A stretch of 43,433 bases of DNA from Alphaproteobacteria bacterium (lineage in GTDB: Bacteria > Pseudomonadota > Alphaproteobacteria > ATCC43930 > Allostellaceae): contig JADZBA010000097.1 in the NCBI GenBank assembly GCA_020852355.1, forward strand, positions 1 to 43,433, read 5' to 3'. Position numbers and translations under genes: made by a program. Below the pieces are notes generated by a model. The model did not search any database and had not been told where the DNA came from. It saw nothing but the letters and a program-made list of their open reading frames with translations. Shown here one piece after another: positions 35,731 to 43,433 of this stretch (the first letter of the stretch is position 1; each line of letters opens with the position of its first letter).

Positions 35731-36816
35731 TCAGGCCGGCGCGTCGCTCAGCGCGACGAGCCGGCAGACCTCGGCGGGGAATCGCAGGGTGACCTCGGTG
35801 CCGAGGTCGAAGTCCTCGCGCGAGTGGACCTTCACGCGCGCGCCGGACACGTCGACGAGATACTCGGTGTGGGCGCCCAGGTACTGGCTCTCGACGACGC
35901 GACCGTGCAGCGTGTTGGCCGTGTCGCCGGCGGCAGCCGACGCCGTGCCGCGGACCATGGCGACGCTCTCGGGACGCAGCATCGCCTGGTAGCGGGCAGC
36001 GGCGGGCGCGCCGGCATCGTCGATGCGCAGCACGACGCCGCCCGGCGTCGTCCAGCCCGAGCCGTTCACGCGGGCGACGTCGATGAAGCTCGCCCGGCCG
36101 ACGAAGTCCGCGACGAAGCGGTTTGCCGGCCGGCGGTACAGCTCCTTGGGCGTGCCGGTCTGGGTGATCCGGCCGCTGTCCATGACGATGACCCGGTCGG
36201 ACATCGACAGGGCCTCCTCCTGGTCGTGCGTGACATAGACCGCGGCCACGTCCAGCTCGCGCTGGAGCTGCCGGATCTCGGCGCGGGTGCCCTCGCGCAG
36301 CTTGGCGTCGAGGTTGGAGAGCGGCTCGTCGAACAGCAGCACCCGCGGCCGCCCGACGATCGCACGGGCCAGCGCCACGCGCTGCTGCTGCCCGCCGGAG
36401 AGCTGCGAGGGCTGCCGCTCGCGCAGGTGCCGCATGCCGACGATCTCCAGCGCGTCGTCGACCTGCTTCTCCACCTCGCGCGCCGCGACCTTGCGGATGG
36501 CGAGCGGGAAGCCGACGTTGGCCGCCACCGTCATGTGCGGCCAGATGGCGTAGGACTGGAAGACCATGCCGATCTGGCGCTCGTGGGCGGGCACGCCGAT
36601 GCCCTTGTCGGGCGCCGAGACGACGCGGTCCGCGATGCGGATCTCGCCGCCGTCGGCGTCGTCCAGCCCGGCGATGCAGCGCAGCGTCGTCGTCTTGCCG
36701 CAGCCTGACGGGCCGAGGAGCGAGATGAACTCGCCCTTGGCGACGGTGAACGAGATGCCGTGGACGACGGTGAGGCCGCCGAAGCGCTTGGTCAGGTTGT
36801 CGACGCTGATGCTCAT
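35731..36816 (-). CDS. ABC transporter ATP-binding protein (PotA/FbpC-like)
   Basis: MSISVDNLTKRFGGLTVVHGISFTVAKGEFISLLGPSGCGKTTTLRCIAGL...QLSGGQQQRVALARAIVGRPRVLLFDEPLSNLDAKLRE; C-terminal TOBE-like domain. Confidence 0.92.
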   Translation of the reverse strand: MSISVDNLTKRFGGLTVVHGISFTVAKGEFISLLGPSGCGKTTTLRCIAGLDDADGGEIRIADRVVSAPDKGIGVPAHERQIGMVFQSYAIWPHMTVAANVGFPLAIRKVAAREVEKQVDDALEIVGMRHLRERQPSQLSGGQQQRVALARAIVGRPRVLLFDEPLSNLDAKLREGTRAEIRQLQRELDVAAVYVTHDQEEALSMSDRVIVMDSGRITQTGTPKELYRRPANRFVADFVGRASFIDVARVNGSGWTTPGGVVLRIDDAGAPAAARYQAMLRPESVAMVRGTASAAAGDTANTLHGRVVESQYLGAHTEYLVDVSGARVKVHSREDFDLGTEVTLRFPAEVCRLVALSDAPA

Positions 36817-36828
36817 TTCGGACCTTCG

Positions 36829-38556
36829 TCACCTGCGCCGCGTCGCCGGGACGAGGCGGATGATCACAGTCATGGCAATGAAGATGATGAGCGTGGCGAC
36901 GACGGCCAGCGCGCTCGCCAGCCCCCAGTTCGCCTGCTCGAAGAACGACCAGATCGAGATCGAGATCACGGCGGTGTTCACGGAATAGATCAGGATCGCC
37001 GAGGAGATCTCCCGGAAGAACGCCATGAACAGGAGGAAGTAGGCGCCCTGGAGCGACGGGCTCACGAGCGGCAGCAGGATCCTGCGGATGCCGCCGATGC
37101 GCGTCGCGCCGTTCACCCAGGCCGCCTCTTCCAGGCTCTTGTCGATCTGCACCATCTGCCCGCCGATGGTCTCGGTCGCGTACGGGAGGAAGCGGGTGAC
37201 GAAGGCGATGACCATGAGCGCCAGCGTGCCGTAGAGCGGCAGCGGCAGGTATGCGTAGGCCCACAGCAGCCCGAGCCCCAGCACCACGCCCGGCACGCCG
37301 AAGGGCAGGCTGGCGAGGAAGTCCAGCGAGCGATGACCGCGCGGGCGCAGGCGCAGCGTGAAGTAGCAGCACAGCAGCCCGAGGACGACGCCGACCGCCG
37401 CGCCGACGCCCGACACCACCAGCGTGTTGGTGAAGCTGCGGACGGTGGAGCCGCTCTCCCAGATGAAGACGTAGTTGCGCAGCGTGTACATGCCCTCCAG
37501 CGGGTTCACGGTGAACCACTTCAGGACCGACGTGTAGAGCAGGATCATCATCGGCATGACGAGGCCGAGAAAGACGAAGCCGAAGCACAGGAGGTTGGCG
37601 GCCCAGCGCCAGCGGCCGAGCGGGACGAGCTTGAGCCGCCCCGCCTTGCCGGTGACCGTCGTCAGCCGGCCGGCCCGCGTCACCCGCCGCTGCGCCCAGA
37701 TGGCCGCGCCGGTGACGAGGCTGAGGGCGATGCCGATGGCGGCGGCCAGCCCGTAGTCCGCCGGAGAGAAGCGCACCAGCAGGTAGAGCTGCGTCGCCAG
37801 CACGGTGACCTGGCCCGGGATGCCCAGGAGCGCCGGTATGGCGAACTGCTCGATCGTCAGGACAAAGGTCAGGATGAAGCTCGAGATCAGGGAGTAGCTC
37901 AGCAGCGGCAGGGTGATGCGAACCAGCACCGTGCGCGGCTTCGCCCCCGCGGCGCTCGCCGCCTCCTCGAAGATCGGATCCATGCCGATGATCGGGCCGC
38001 GTATCGTCAGATAGACGAAGGGCACCTGGTGCAGGACCATCACGAACACGATCCCGGCGACGGTGTAGATGTCGGCGCGCAGCCAGGGCATCCCGAGGAC
38101 GTCGTCGATGACGGTGTTGTAGATGCCGCCGGGGGCGCCGACGATGATCCACGCCATGGCGAGGATGAAGGACGGGAAATAGAAGGTCAGGCCGATCAGC
38201 GGCATCACGATGCCACCGTGGCGGAAGTCGGTCCGGTGCAGGATGAGGGCGATCGCGGTGCCGAGGGCGATCGAGATCACCGAGGTCAGCAGCCCGATGA
38301 GCATGGTCGTCAGCATCGAGGCGAGGACGCCGCCCGAGGCGAGGCCGATGTAGTTCCGGAGCGTCCACTCTCCCGGCAGGCCCGGCGCGCTCGTGCGGAA
38401 GCTGCCGTAGACGAGGGCGACCACCGGGATCAGGACCATCGCGGCGACCACCGCGAACGTGATCCAGTAGATCCCGGTCAGGACGCCATCGGCGTTCCCG
38501 CGTCGCGTCCTCGCCTCCGCGGGGAGGACCTGGACGGGCATCGTCTGGTCGGACAT
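36829..38556 (-). CDS. ABC transporter permease, duplicated-domain FbpB/AfuB-like
   Basis: About 575 aa with two permease halves (EEAASAAGAKPRTVLVRITLPLL and EEAAWVNGATRIGGIRRILLPLV EAA loops). Confidence 0.9.
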   Translation of the reverse strand: MSDQTMPVQVLPAEARTRRGNADGVLTGIYWITFAVVAAMVLIPVVALVYGSFRTSAPGLPGEWTLRNYIGLASGGVLASMLTTMLIGLLTSVISIALGTAIALILHRTDFRHGGIVMPLIGLTFYFPSFILAMAWIIVGAPGGIYNTVIDDVLGMPWLRADIYTVAGIVFVMVLHQVPFVYLTIRGPIIGMDPIFEEAASAAGAKPRTVLVRITLPLLSYSLISSFILTFVLTIEQFAIPALLGIPGQVTVLATQLYLLVRFSPADYGLAAAIGIALSLVTGAAIWAQRRVTRAGRLTTVTGKAGRLKLVPLGRWRWAANLLCFGFVFLGLVMPMMILLYTSVLKWFTVNPLEGMYTLRNYVFIWESGSTVRSFTNTLVVSGVGAAVGVVLGLLCCYFTLRLRPRGHRSLDFLASLPFGVPGVVLGLGLLWAYAYLPLPLYGTLALMVIAFVTRFLPYATETIGGQMVQIDKSLEEAAWVNGATRIGGIRRILLPLVSPSLQGAYFLLFMAFFREISSAILIYSVNTAVISISIWSFFEQANWGLASALAVVATLIIFIAMTVIIRLVPATRRR

Positions 38557-38593
38557 GGGACCGGCTCTCCAGTGCCGCATCGCGGGGCCGTGC

Positions 38594-38623
38594 CGCCCGC
38601 GGAGCGGGAGCGCTCCGCGGGCG
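38594..38623 (-). terminator. intra-operon hairpin between binding-protein and permease genes
   Basis: 13-bp perfect stem CGCCCGCGGAGCG / CGCTCCGCGGGCG with a GGAG loop. Confidence 0.6.
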
Positions 38624-38638
38624 CGACGCGACCGTGTC

Positions 38639-39694
38639 TCAGCGGATGCCGTAGACCGACCGCCACTTGTCGACGATCGCCTTCTGACGGGCCGGCGTCA
38701 GGATCTTCTCGCCGTCGACGACCTTGGCGAGCTGCGCAGTGCCCGGCAGCTTGCTCAGCGGCGGCGCGCCCTTGCGGGTGACCGACAGGCCGCAATAGTT
38801 CTGCAGATGCACCTGCCCCTCGGCCGTCATGAGCCAGTTCATGAACACCTTGGCTGCGTTGGGATGGGGCGCCTTCGCGGCGACGAACGCGCGGTTCGCG
38901 GAGAGCGTCGTGCCCGATTTCGGATAGATGAAGCCGATCGGCGCCCCGTCCTCGAGCAGCGGGTTGAGCGGCAGGTCCGTCAGCTCCGCCACGCGGACGT
39001 CGCCGCGCACGACGGCCTGGATGATGCCGCCCGAGCCCTCGAAGAACCGCACCTCGTTGGCCTTCAGCTTCTCGGCGGAATCGGGAATGCCGAGATCCTC
39101 CCAGTAGGCGACGATCTGCTGGATGGAGACCGATCGCCACGGCGGGTTCATGCCGACGCGGCCCTTCCACTTCGGATCGAACAGGTCGACCCACTCCTTC
39201 GGCGCGTCCGCCGGCCGCACGAGATTGCGGTTCCAGATGATGCACTCGCGCGCATGCTGGAGCGTGAACAGCATGTCCTTGTCGTTGATCTCCGAGGGAA
39301 AGTTGCCGAGCTCCGGCGGCTGCCATTGCGTCATCCAGCCCTGCTCCATCCCCTCGTAAACCCGCTTGTCGGGGAACGTGATGAGCATGTCGCAGAGATG
39401 GCGACCGGCCGTGAACTCCGTCTGGAAGCGCTCGATCAGCGGATTGCTGCCGAGCCGGATCTGCTCGGTCTGGATGCCCGGCACCGCTTCGCGGAAGCGC
39501 TGGAGCAGCGGCTCGATGCCGTTGGGCTGCCAGTTGTTGTAGACGACGACCTTGCCTTCGCGGCGCGCCGCCTCGAGGTCGAGGGCGGCCGCCCGCGCGC
39601 GCCCGGTGGCGGTGAGGGCGAGCCCGAGGGCGGCGCCGCCGGCGAGGACGTCGCGACGCGTCAGCCCGCTCGGCGAATCATGTCGGATGGCCAT
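38639..39694 (-). CDS. ABC transporter extracellular solute-binding protein (FbpA-like family), Tat-like signal
   Basis: LTRRDVLAGGAALGLALTATGRARAAALDLEAARREGKVVVYNNWQPNGIEPLLQRFREAVPGIQTEQIRLGSNPLIERFQTEFTAGRHLCDMLIT. Confidence 0.9.
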   Translation of the reverse strand: MAIRHDSPSGLTRRDVLAGGAALGLALTATGRARAAALDLEAARREGKVVVYNNWQPNGIEPLLQRFREAVPGIQTEQIRLGSNPLIERFQTEFTAGRHLCDMLITFPDKRVYEGMEQGWMTQWQPPELGNFPSEINDKDMLFTLQHARECIIWNRNLVRPADAPKEWVDLFDPKWKGRVGMNPPWRSVSIQQIVAYWEDLGIPDSAEKLKANEVRFFEGSGGIIQAVVRGDVRVAELTDLPLNPLLEDGAPIGFIYPKSGTTLSANRAFVAAKAPHPNAAKVFMNWLMTAEGQVHLQNYCGLSVTRKGAPPLSKLPGTAQLAKVVDGEKILTPARQKAIVDKWRSVYGIR

Positions 39695-39898
39695 TCTGTC
39701 TTCTCCCTATCTTGCATCTCTCGCGGACGCTTATCCGCAGCTTGAACCGTGCCCAGGTAAACTGTCAACGGTTACGCGAACATGAAAGAGGAACGTCATC
39801 AAGCGATCCGCTTAGATCATCGAATTCCATGTCGGACCAACAAGAGTCACATGGTTGTCGACACGCCTACATTTGCGAATACTGTCCGGTCATAAGAT

Positions 39899-40582
39899 CT
39901 AGGTCGTCCCCGCGCGGCCGAGGATCGCGCGGCGGACGTCGAGCGCGCCCAGGACATGGGCCCGGGTGAGCCGGTCGGCCTCCTTGTCGTCGCGTTCCCG
40001 GATCGCCTTCACGATCGCGGTGTGCTCCCGATGGGCGAGCGCGGGGCGGCCTTCCGCGGCCAGCGTGGTGGGACCGAGCAGCGCGATCGCATCGTTGAGC
40101 GCATGCAGGCTCTTCACGAGATAGCGGTTGTGGGCCGCCGCGTGAATGGCCTCGTGGAGCGCGCGGTTGTGGCGGTAGAGGCGCGTGGCGTCGCGGCCCA
40201 GGCGCGCTTCCTCGTCGAGCAGCTTGTCGAGGGTCGCGAGATCGCGCGCGCTGGCGTGCCGTGCAGCCATCCCCGCGGCGGCCCCTTCCAGCGCCGCCCG
40301 CATCTCATAGAGCTCGTCGACGGCGTCGGGATCCAGCGTCGACACCACGAGTCCGGCGCGCGGCCGCAGGTCGAGAAGGCCTTCGAGCTCGAGCCGGGAG
40401 AGCGCCTGGCGGGTCGGGGTGCGGCTGATGCCCAGCCGCTGGGCGAGCTCGATCTCGCGCATCCGGCGCCCGGGCTCGAAGCGTCCCTCGACGATCTCCC
40501 GGCGCAGCGCCGCATAGGCGTAGTCGGCCGCGGAGGCGAACTTCTCGCGCCCGGGCAATAGCGTCTCGTCGTTCATCCCCAT
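39899..40582 (-). CDS. GntR family transcriptional regulator (FadR/FCD subfamily)
   Basis: ADYAYAALRREIVEGRFEPGRRMREIELAQRLGISRTPTRQALSRLELEGLLDLRPRAGLVV; FCD-type C-terminal domain. Confidence 0.92.
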   Translation of the reverse strand: MGMNDETLLPGREKFASAADYAYAALRREIVEGRFEPGRRMREIELAQRLGISRTPTRQALSRLELEGLLDLRPRAGLVVSTLDPDAVDELYEMRAALEGAAAGMAARHASARDLATLDKLLDEEARLGRDATRLYRHNRALHEAIHAAAHNRYLVKSLHALNDAIALLGPTTLAAEGRPALAHREHTAIVKAIRERDDKEADRLTRAHVLGALDVRRAILGRAGTT

Positions 40583-40672
40583 TCCCTCGGATCGCCGGCC
40601 ATCGGGCGGCGTCGCGCAGCGGCCGTTTCGTCGCCGGCGCGTCGACACTGCGATAGCATTCCTGCACGTAGC

Positions 40673-40690
40673 TGTATACATAGGTATACT
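40673..40690. promoter_or_regulatory. candidate GntR operator TGTATACATAGGTATACT
   Basis: Two GTATAC hexamers at 10-bp spacing between divergent gntR (start 40582) and prpF-like (start 40715); same architecture as 34194-34210. Confidence 0.65.
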
Positions 40691-40714
40691 CGAACTTTGC
40701 ATGGCGGGCTTGCG

Positions 40715-41902
40715 ATGCCTCAGAGCCGTTTGAGGGCGACCTTCATGCGCGGCGGCACCTCCAAGGCCGTCGTGCTCAACCGCCGGGACCTGCCGGCCGA
40801 CCCGGCTCTGTGGGACCCGATCTTCCTCGCCGTGATGGGGTCGCCCGACGCCAACGGCCGCCAGCTCGACGGCATGGGAGGCGGCCTGTCCTCGGTCTCG
40901 AAGGTCTGCGTCGTCGGGCCGCCGACGCGGCCCGACGCCGACATCGACTACACGTTCGCCCAGGTGTCGGTGAAGGACGCCTCGGTCGACTACAGCGGCA
41001 ACTGCGGGAACATGTCCTCGGCGATGGGGCCGTTCGCGGTCGAGGAAGGGCTGGCAGCCGCCCCGGCCGACGGCGAGGCGGTGGTGCGCATCCACAACAC
41101 CAACACCGGCAAGATCATCGTCGCCCGCTTCCCCATGCAGGACGGCGAGGCGGCGGTCGACGGCACTCTCGCGATCGACGGCGTCTCCGGCACGGGTGCG
41201 CCGGTGCGCCTCGAGTTCCAGGATCCCGGCGGCACCAAGACCGGACGCCTGCTGCCGACCGGACGGGCCCGCGACATGCTGGAGGTTCCCGGGCTCGGCA
41301 CGATCGAGGCGACGCTGATCGACGCCGCCAACCCGTGCGTCTTCGTCGCGGCGGCCGCCCTCGGCAAGGAGGGGGGCGAGCTGCCCGACGCGCTGGAGCG
41401 TGATCCGCTGTTCCTGGCGCGCATGGAGGCGATCCGTTGCGCGGCGTCCGTCGCCATGGGGATCGCGCCGGACGCCGCCGCGGCGGCGCGCATCCCGAGC
41501 GTCCCGAAGGTGGCGATGATCGCCGCACCGCGCGAGACCTCGACCCTGTCGGGACGTGTCCTCGGCGCCCCGGACATGTCGCTGGTCGTGCGCATGCTGT
41601 CGATGGGCCAGCCGCACCGAGCGGTGCCGATCACCGGCGCCACCTGCCTGGCGATCGCCGTGCGCGTGTCGGGATCGCTGCCCCATGCGCTGGCACGAGC
41701 CGGCGACGGGCCGATCGTCGTCGCCCATCCCTCGGGCACCACGGTGGTCGATGCGGCGGTCGACGACGCCGGCGACCCGGCGCGGGCACGGGCCGTCCAT
41801 GGCGCGGTCTACCGCACTGCGCGGCGGCTCTTCGAGGGACGGGTGCTCTACCGCGCGCCGGCGGCCGCGGCGCAGGATCGGCGGGCGGCGGCGGCCGAAT
41901 GA
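40715..41902 (+). CDS. PrpF family protein (isomerase/tautomerase-type, diaminopimelate epimerase-like fold)
   Basis: MPQSRLRATFMRGGTSKAVVLNRRDLPADPALWDPIFLAVMGSPDANGRQLDGMGGGLSSVSKVCVVGPP...VDYSGNCGNMSSAMGPFAVEEGL: PrpF signature. Confidence 0.92.
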   Translation: MPQSRLRATFMRGGTSKAVVLNRRDLPADPALWDPIFLAVMGSPDANGRQLDGMGGGLSSVSKVCVVGPPTRPDADIDYTFAQVSVKDASVDYSGNCGNMSSAMGPFAVEEGLAAAPADGEAVVRIHNTNTGKIIVARFPMQDGEAAVDGTLAIDGVSGTGAPVRLEFQDPGGTKTGRLLPTGRARDMLEVPGLGTIEATLIDAANPCVFVAAAALGKEGGELPDALERDPLFLARMEAIRCAASVAMGIAPDAAAAARIPSVPKVAMIAAPRETSTLSGRVLGAPDMSLVVRMLSMGQPHRAVPITGATCLAIAVRVSGSLPHALARAGDGPIVVAHPSGTTVVDAAVDDAGDPARARAVHGAVYRTARRLFEGRVLYRAPAAAAQDRRAAAAE

Positions 41903-43284
41903 GCCTGACCGCCGATTTCGCCGGCCATCTCGCCGACCTCGCGGCGGGCGGCCTCGACGACGCCGCACGCGCCGGCGCCGCCTCCCTGGTGCTCGACGGC
42001 TTGGCGGTCGCAGCGCTGGGATCGGGCGAGCGCGGACCGTCGATCCTGGCCGACGCCGCCGTCGTGCCGGCGGACGGGCCGTCGGCCACGCTGATCGGCC
42101 GGGCGCGGCGGGCGAGCGCCGCCGACGCGGCGCGGGTCAACGGCGCCGCCATGCATGTCCTCGACTTCGAGCCGATGTGGAACCCCGCCAACCATTCGCT
42201 GTCGACCACCCTGCCCGCACTCCTGGCCCTGGCGGAGACCGCGCCGGACGAGGTCGGGATCCCGCTCGGGGAGCGCCTGCTGTGCGCGCTCGCGATCGGC
42301 ATCGAGGCGCAGGAGCGGTTGCGCCTCTCCTCGGGGCAGTTCGAGCCGGCGAGCCTCGTCTTCCACCCGCCCGGCACGGTCGGGCCGATCGGCAGTGCCG
42401 TCGCCAGCGGCCTGTTCATGGGGCTCGACACGGCACGGCTGACCCACGCCATCGCCATCGCCGCGTCGCGCGCCGGCGGCATCCAGGCGAACATCGGCAG
42501 CATGACGAAGGCGCTGCATTGCGGCCAGGCCGCCGCGTCGGGCCTCGACAGCGCGCTGCTGGCGGCCCGTGGCTTCACCGGGGACGCGGACGCGCTGGGC
42601 GACCCCCGCGGCTTCGGCAGGGCGTTCTTCGGCGACGGCTTCGCGCCGGCCGAGCTGACGCGTCGCCACGACGCGTTGCAGATCGTCCGTCCCGGCCCCG
42701 CCTACAAGCTCTACCCCAGCCAGTACGGGACCCATTTCGTGATCACCGCGGCGCTGGCCGCGCGCGCGGCGCTGCCGCCGGGCTGCGCGGTGGCGCGGGT
42801 GATCATCCACGGCCCGTCGATGCCCTATGTCGACCGGCCGAACCCGGCCACCGGCCTCGCCGGCAAGTTCAGCTTCCAGTATACGGCGGCGGTGGCGCTG
42901 CTCGACGGCGCGGTGACCGTCGCCAGCTTCACCGATGCGCGACGCTTCGCCCCCGATATCGTCGACCTGCTGCCGCGGATCGAGATCCGGCCCGATGCCG
43001 CGCGCCAGGGCCGCTTCGACGCGATGACGCTGGCGATCGACGTCGAGTGGGACGGCGGCCGCGCGCGCGGCGCATGCGACGGCCCGCCCGGCATCTGGGG
43101 CAGGCCGGTGCCGACGGAACGGCTGCGCGCCAAGGCGCTGGACTGCCTGACGACCGCGCTCGGCGCGGAGGCCGCTTCGGAGATCGCCGCCCTCGCGGGC
43201 CGCTTCGCGACGCTGGACCGGACGGGCCTCGCCCGCCTGATGCGTCACCTCGCCCGGCCGTCGCGCGACCCGAAGGCGGCGTGA
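41899..43284 (+). CDS. MmgE/PrpD family protein (copy 3)
   Basis: ATGA overlap with prpF; VNGAAMHVLDFEPMWNPANHSLSTTLPALLALAE...GGIQANIGSMTKALHCGQAAASGLDSALLAARGFTGDADALGDPRGF. Confidence 0.9.
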   Translation: MSLTADFAGHLADLAAGGLDDAARAGAASLVLDGLAVAALGSGERGPSILADAAVVPADGPSATLIGRARRASAADAARVNGAAMHVLDFEPMWNPANHSLSTTLPALLALAETAPDEVGIPLGERLLCALAIGIEAQERLRLSSGQFEPASLVFHPPGTVGPIGSAVASGLFMGLDTARLTHAIAIAASRAGGIQANIGSMTKALHCGQAAASGLDSALLAARGFTGDADALGDPRGFGRAFFGDGFAPAELTRRHDALQIVRPGPAYKLYPSQYGTHFVITAALAARAALPPGCAVARVIIHGPSMPYVDRPNPATGLAGKFSFQYTAAVALLDGAVTVASFTDARRFAPDIVDLLPRIEIRPDAARQGRFDAMTLAIDVEWDGGRARGACDGPPGIWGRPVPTERLRAKALDCLTTALGAEAASEIAALAGRFATLDRTGLARLMRHLARPSRDPKAA

Positions 43285-43321
43285 CGACCCACGTCCGCCG
43301 GCTCCGGGTCCCGCGAGCGCG

Positions 43322-43433
43322 CTACTTCTTGCGAGGGTCGTCCTTGGGGTCGATGTAGACGACGTCGAAGGGTCCGACGCCGTTGATCTGGACGACGGTG
43401 TCGCCGTCGGCGGTGGCGTAGTGGGCCATGCCG
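43322..43433 (-). CDS. cupin-domain protein, C-terminal fragment (partial)
   Basis: Reverse-strand reading at the edge: ...GMAHYATADGDTVVQINGVGPFDVVYIDPKDDPRKK*, resembling the C-terminus of cupin_2 proteins. Confidence 0.55.
   Translation of the reverse strand, partial: GMAHYATADGDTVVQINGVGPFDVVYIDPKDDPRKK

Noticed and set aside
36760-38781. 673-aa + strand ORF opposite the ABC permease
   Set aside because: Histidine/Asp/Arg-rich antisense artefact of transmembrane codons; not supported.
39757-39775. Imperfect palindrome GTAAACTGTCAACGGTTAC upstream of the ABC solute-binding protein
   Set aside because: Only partly symmetric and not repeated elsewhere in the window; insufficient to call an operator.
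1-43433. Search for CRISPR arrays, insertion sequences, phage genes, tRNA/rRNA genes and toxin-antitoxin pairs
   Set aside because: No regularly spaced repeats, transposase, integrase or structural-RNA motifs recognised by eye; a covariance-model or HMM scan could still reveal small RNAs.

Overview
This window is a high-GC, probably alphaproteobacterial, chromosomal segment. I saw no rRNA, tRNA, CRISPR array or transposase. It reads as two blocks. Block A (about 1-14.6 kb) is a set of short, mostly divergent operons: RTX protein, HlyD adaptor plus ABC ATPase, PEP synthase, two conserved small or hypothetical proteins, Hsp20, NAD+ synthase, PRPP synthetase, APH-like protein, alpha/beta hydrolase, a phosphoribosyltransferase fused in frame to nicotinate phosphoribosyltransferase, and a flavin reductase. 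Five perfect FNR/FixK-type palindromes (TTGA-N5-ATCAA) lie in the intergenic regions of this block and I found none elsewhere, so I read it as an oxygen-responsive regulon island centred on NAD/PRPP salvage. Block B (about 14.6-43.4 kb) is catabolic. It holds IclR plus a long operon (Liv-type ABC importer, orphan Rieske oxygenase, NicX/M29-like metalloprotein, three-subunit molybdenum hydroxylase), an Aap-type amino-acid importer without its ATPase plus a class IV aminotransferase, and a carboxylate-type cluster with three different MmgE/PrpD proteins, a TcuA-like flavoprotein, PrpF, an ABC importer and a GntR regulator. Matching tandem GTATAC operator-like sites lie in two divergent promoters of that cluster. 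Strongest leads: the five-site FNR-like island, the PRTase-NAPRTase fusion with a latent GTGA junction, the GntR operator pair linking three PrpD paralogues, and the Rieske/NicX-like/Mo-hydroxylase operon.
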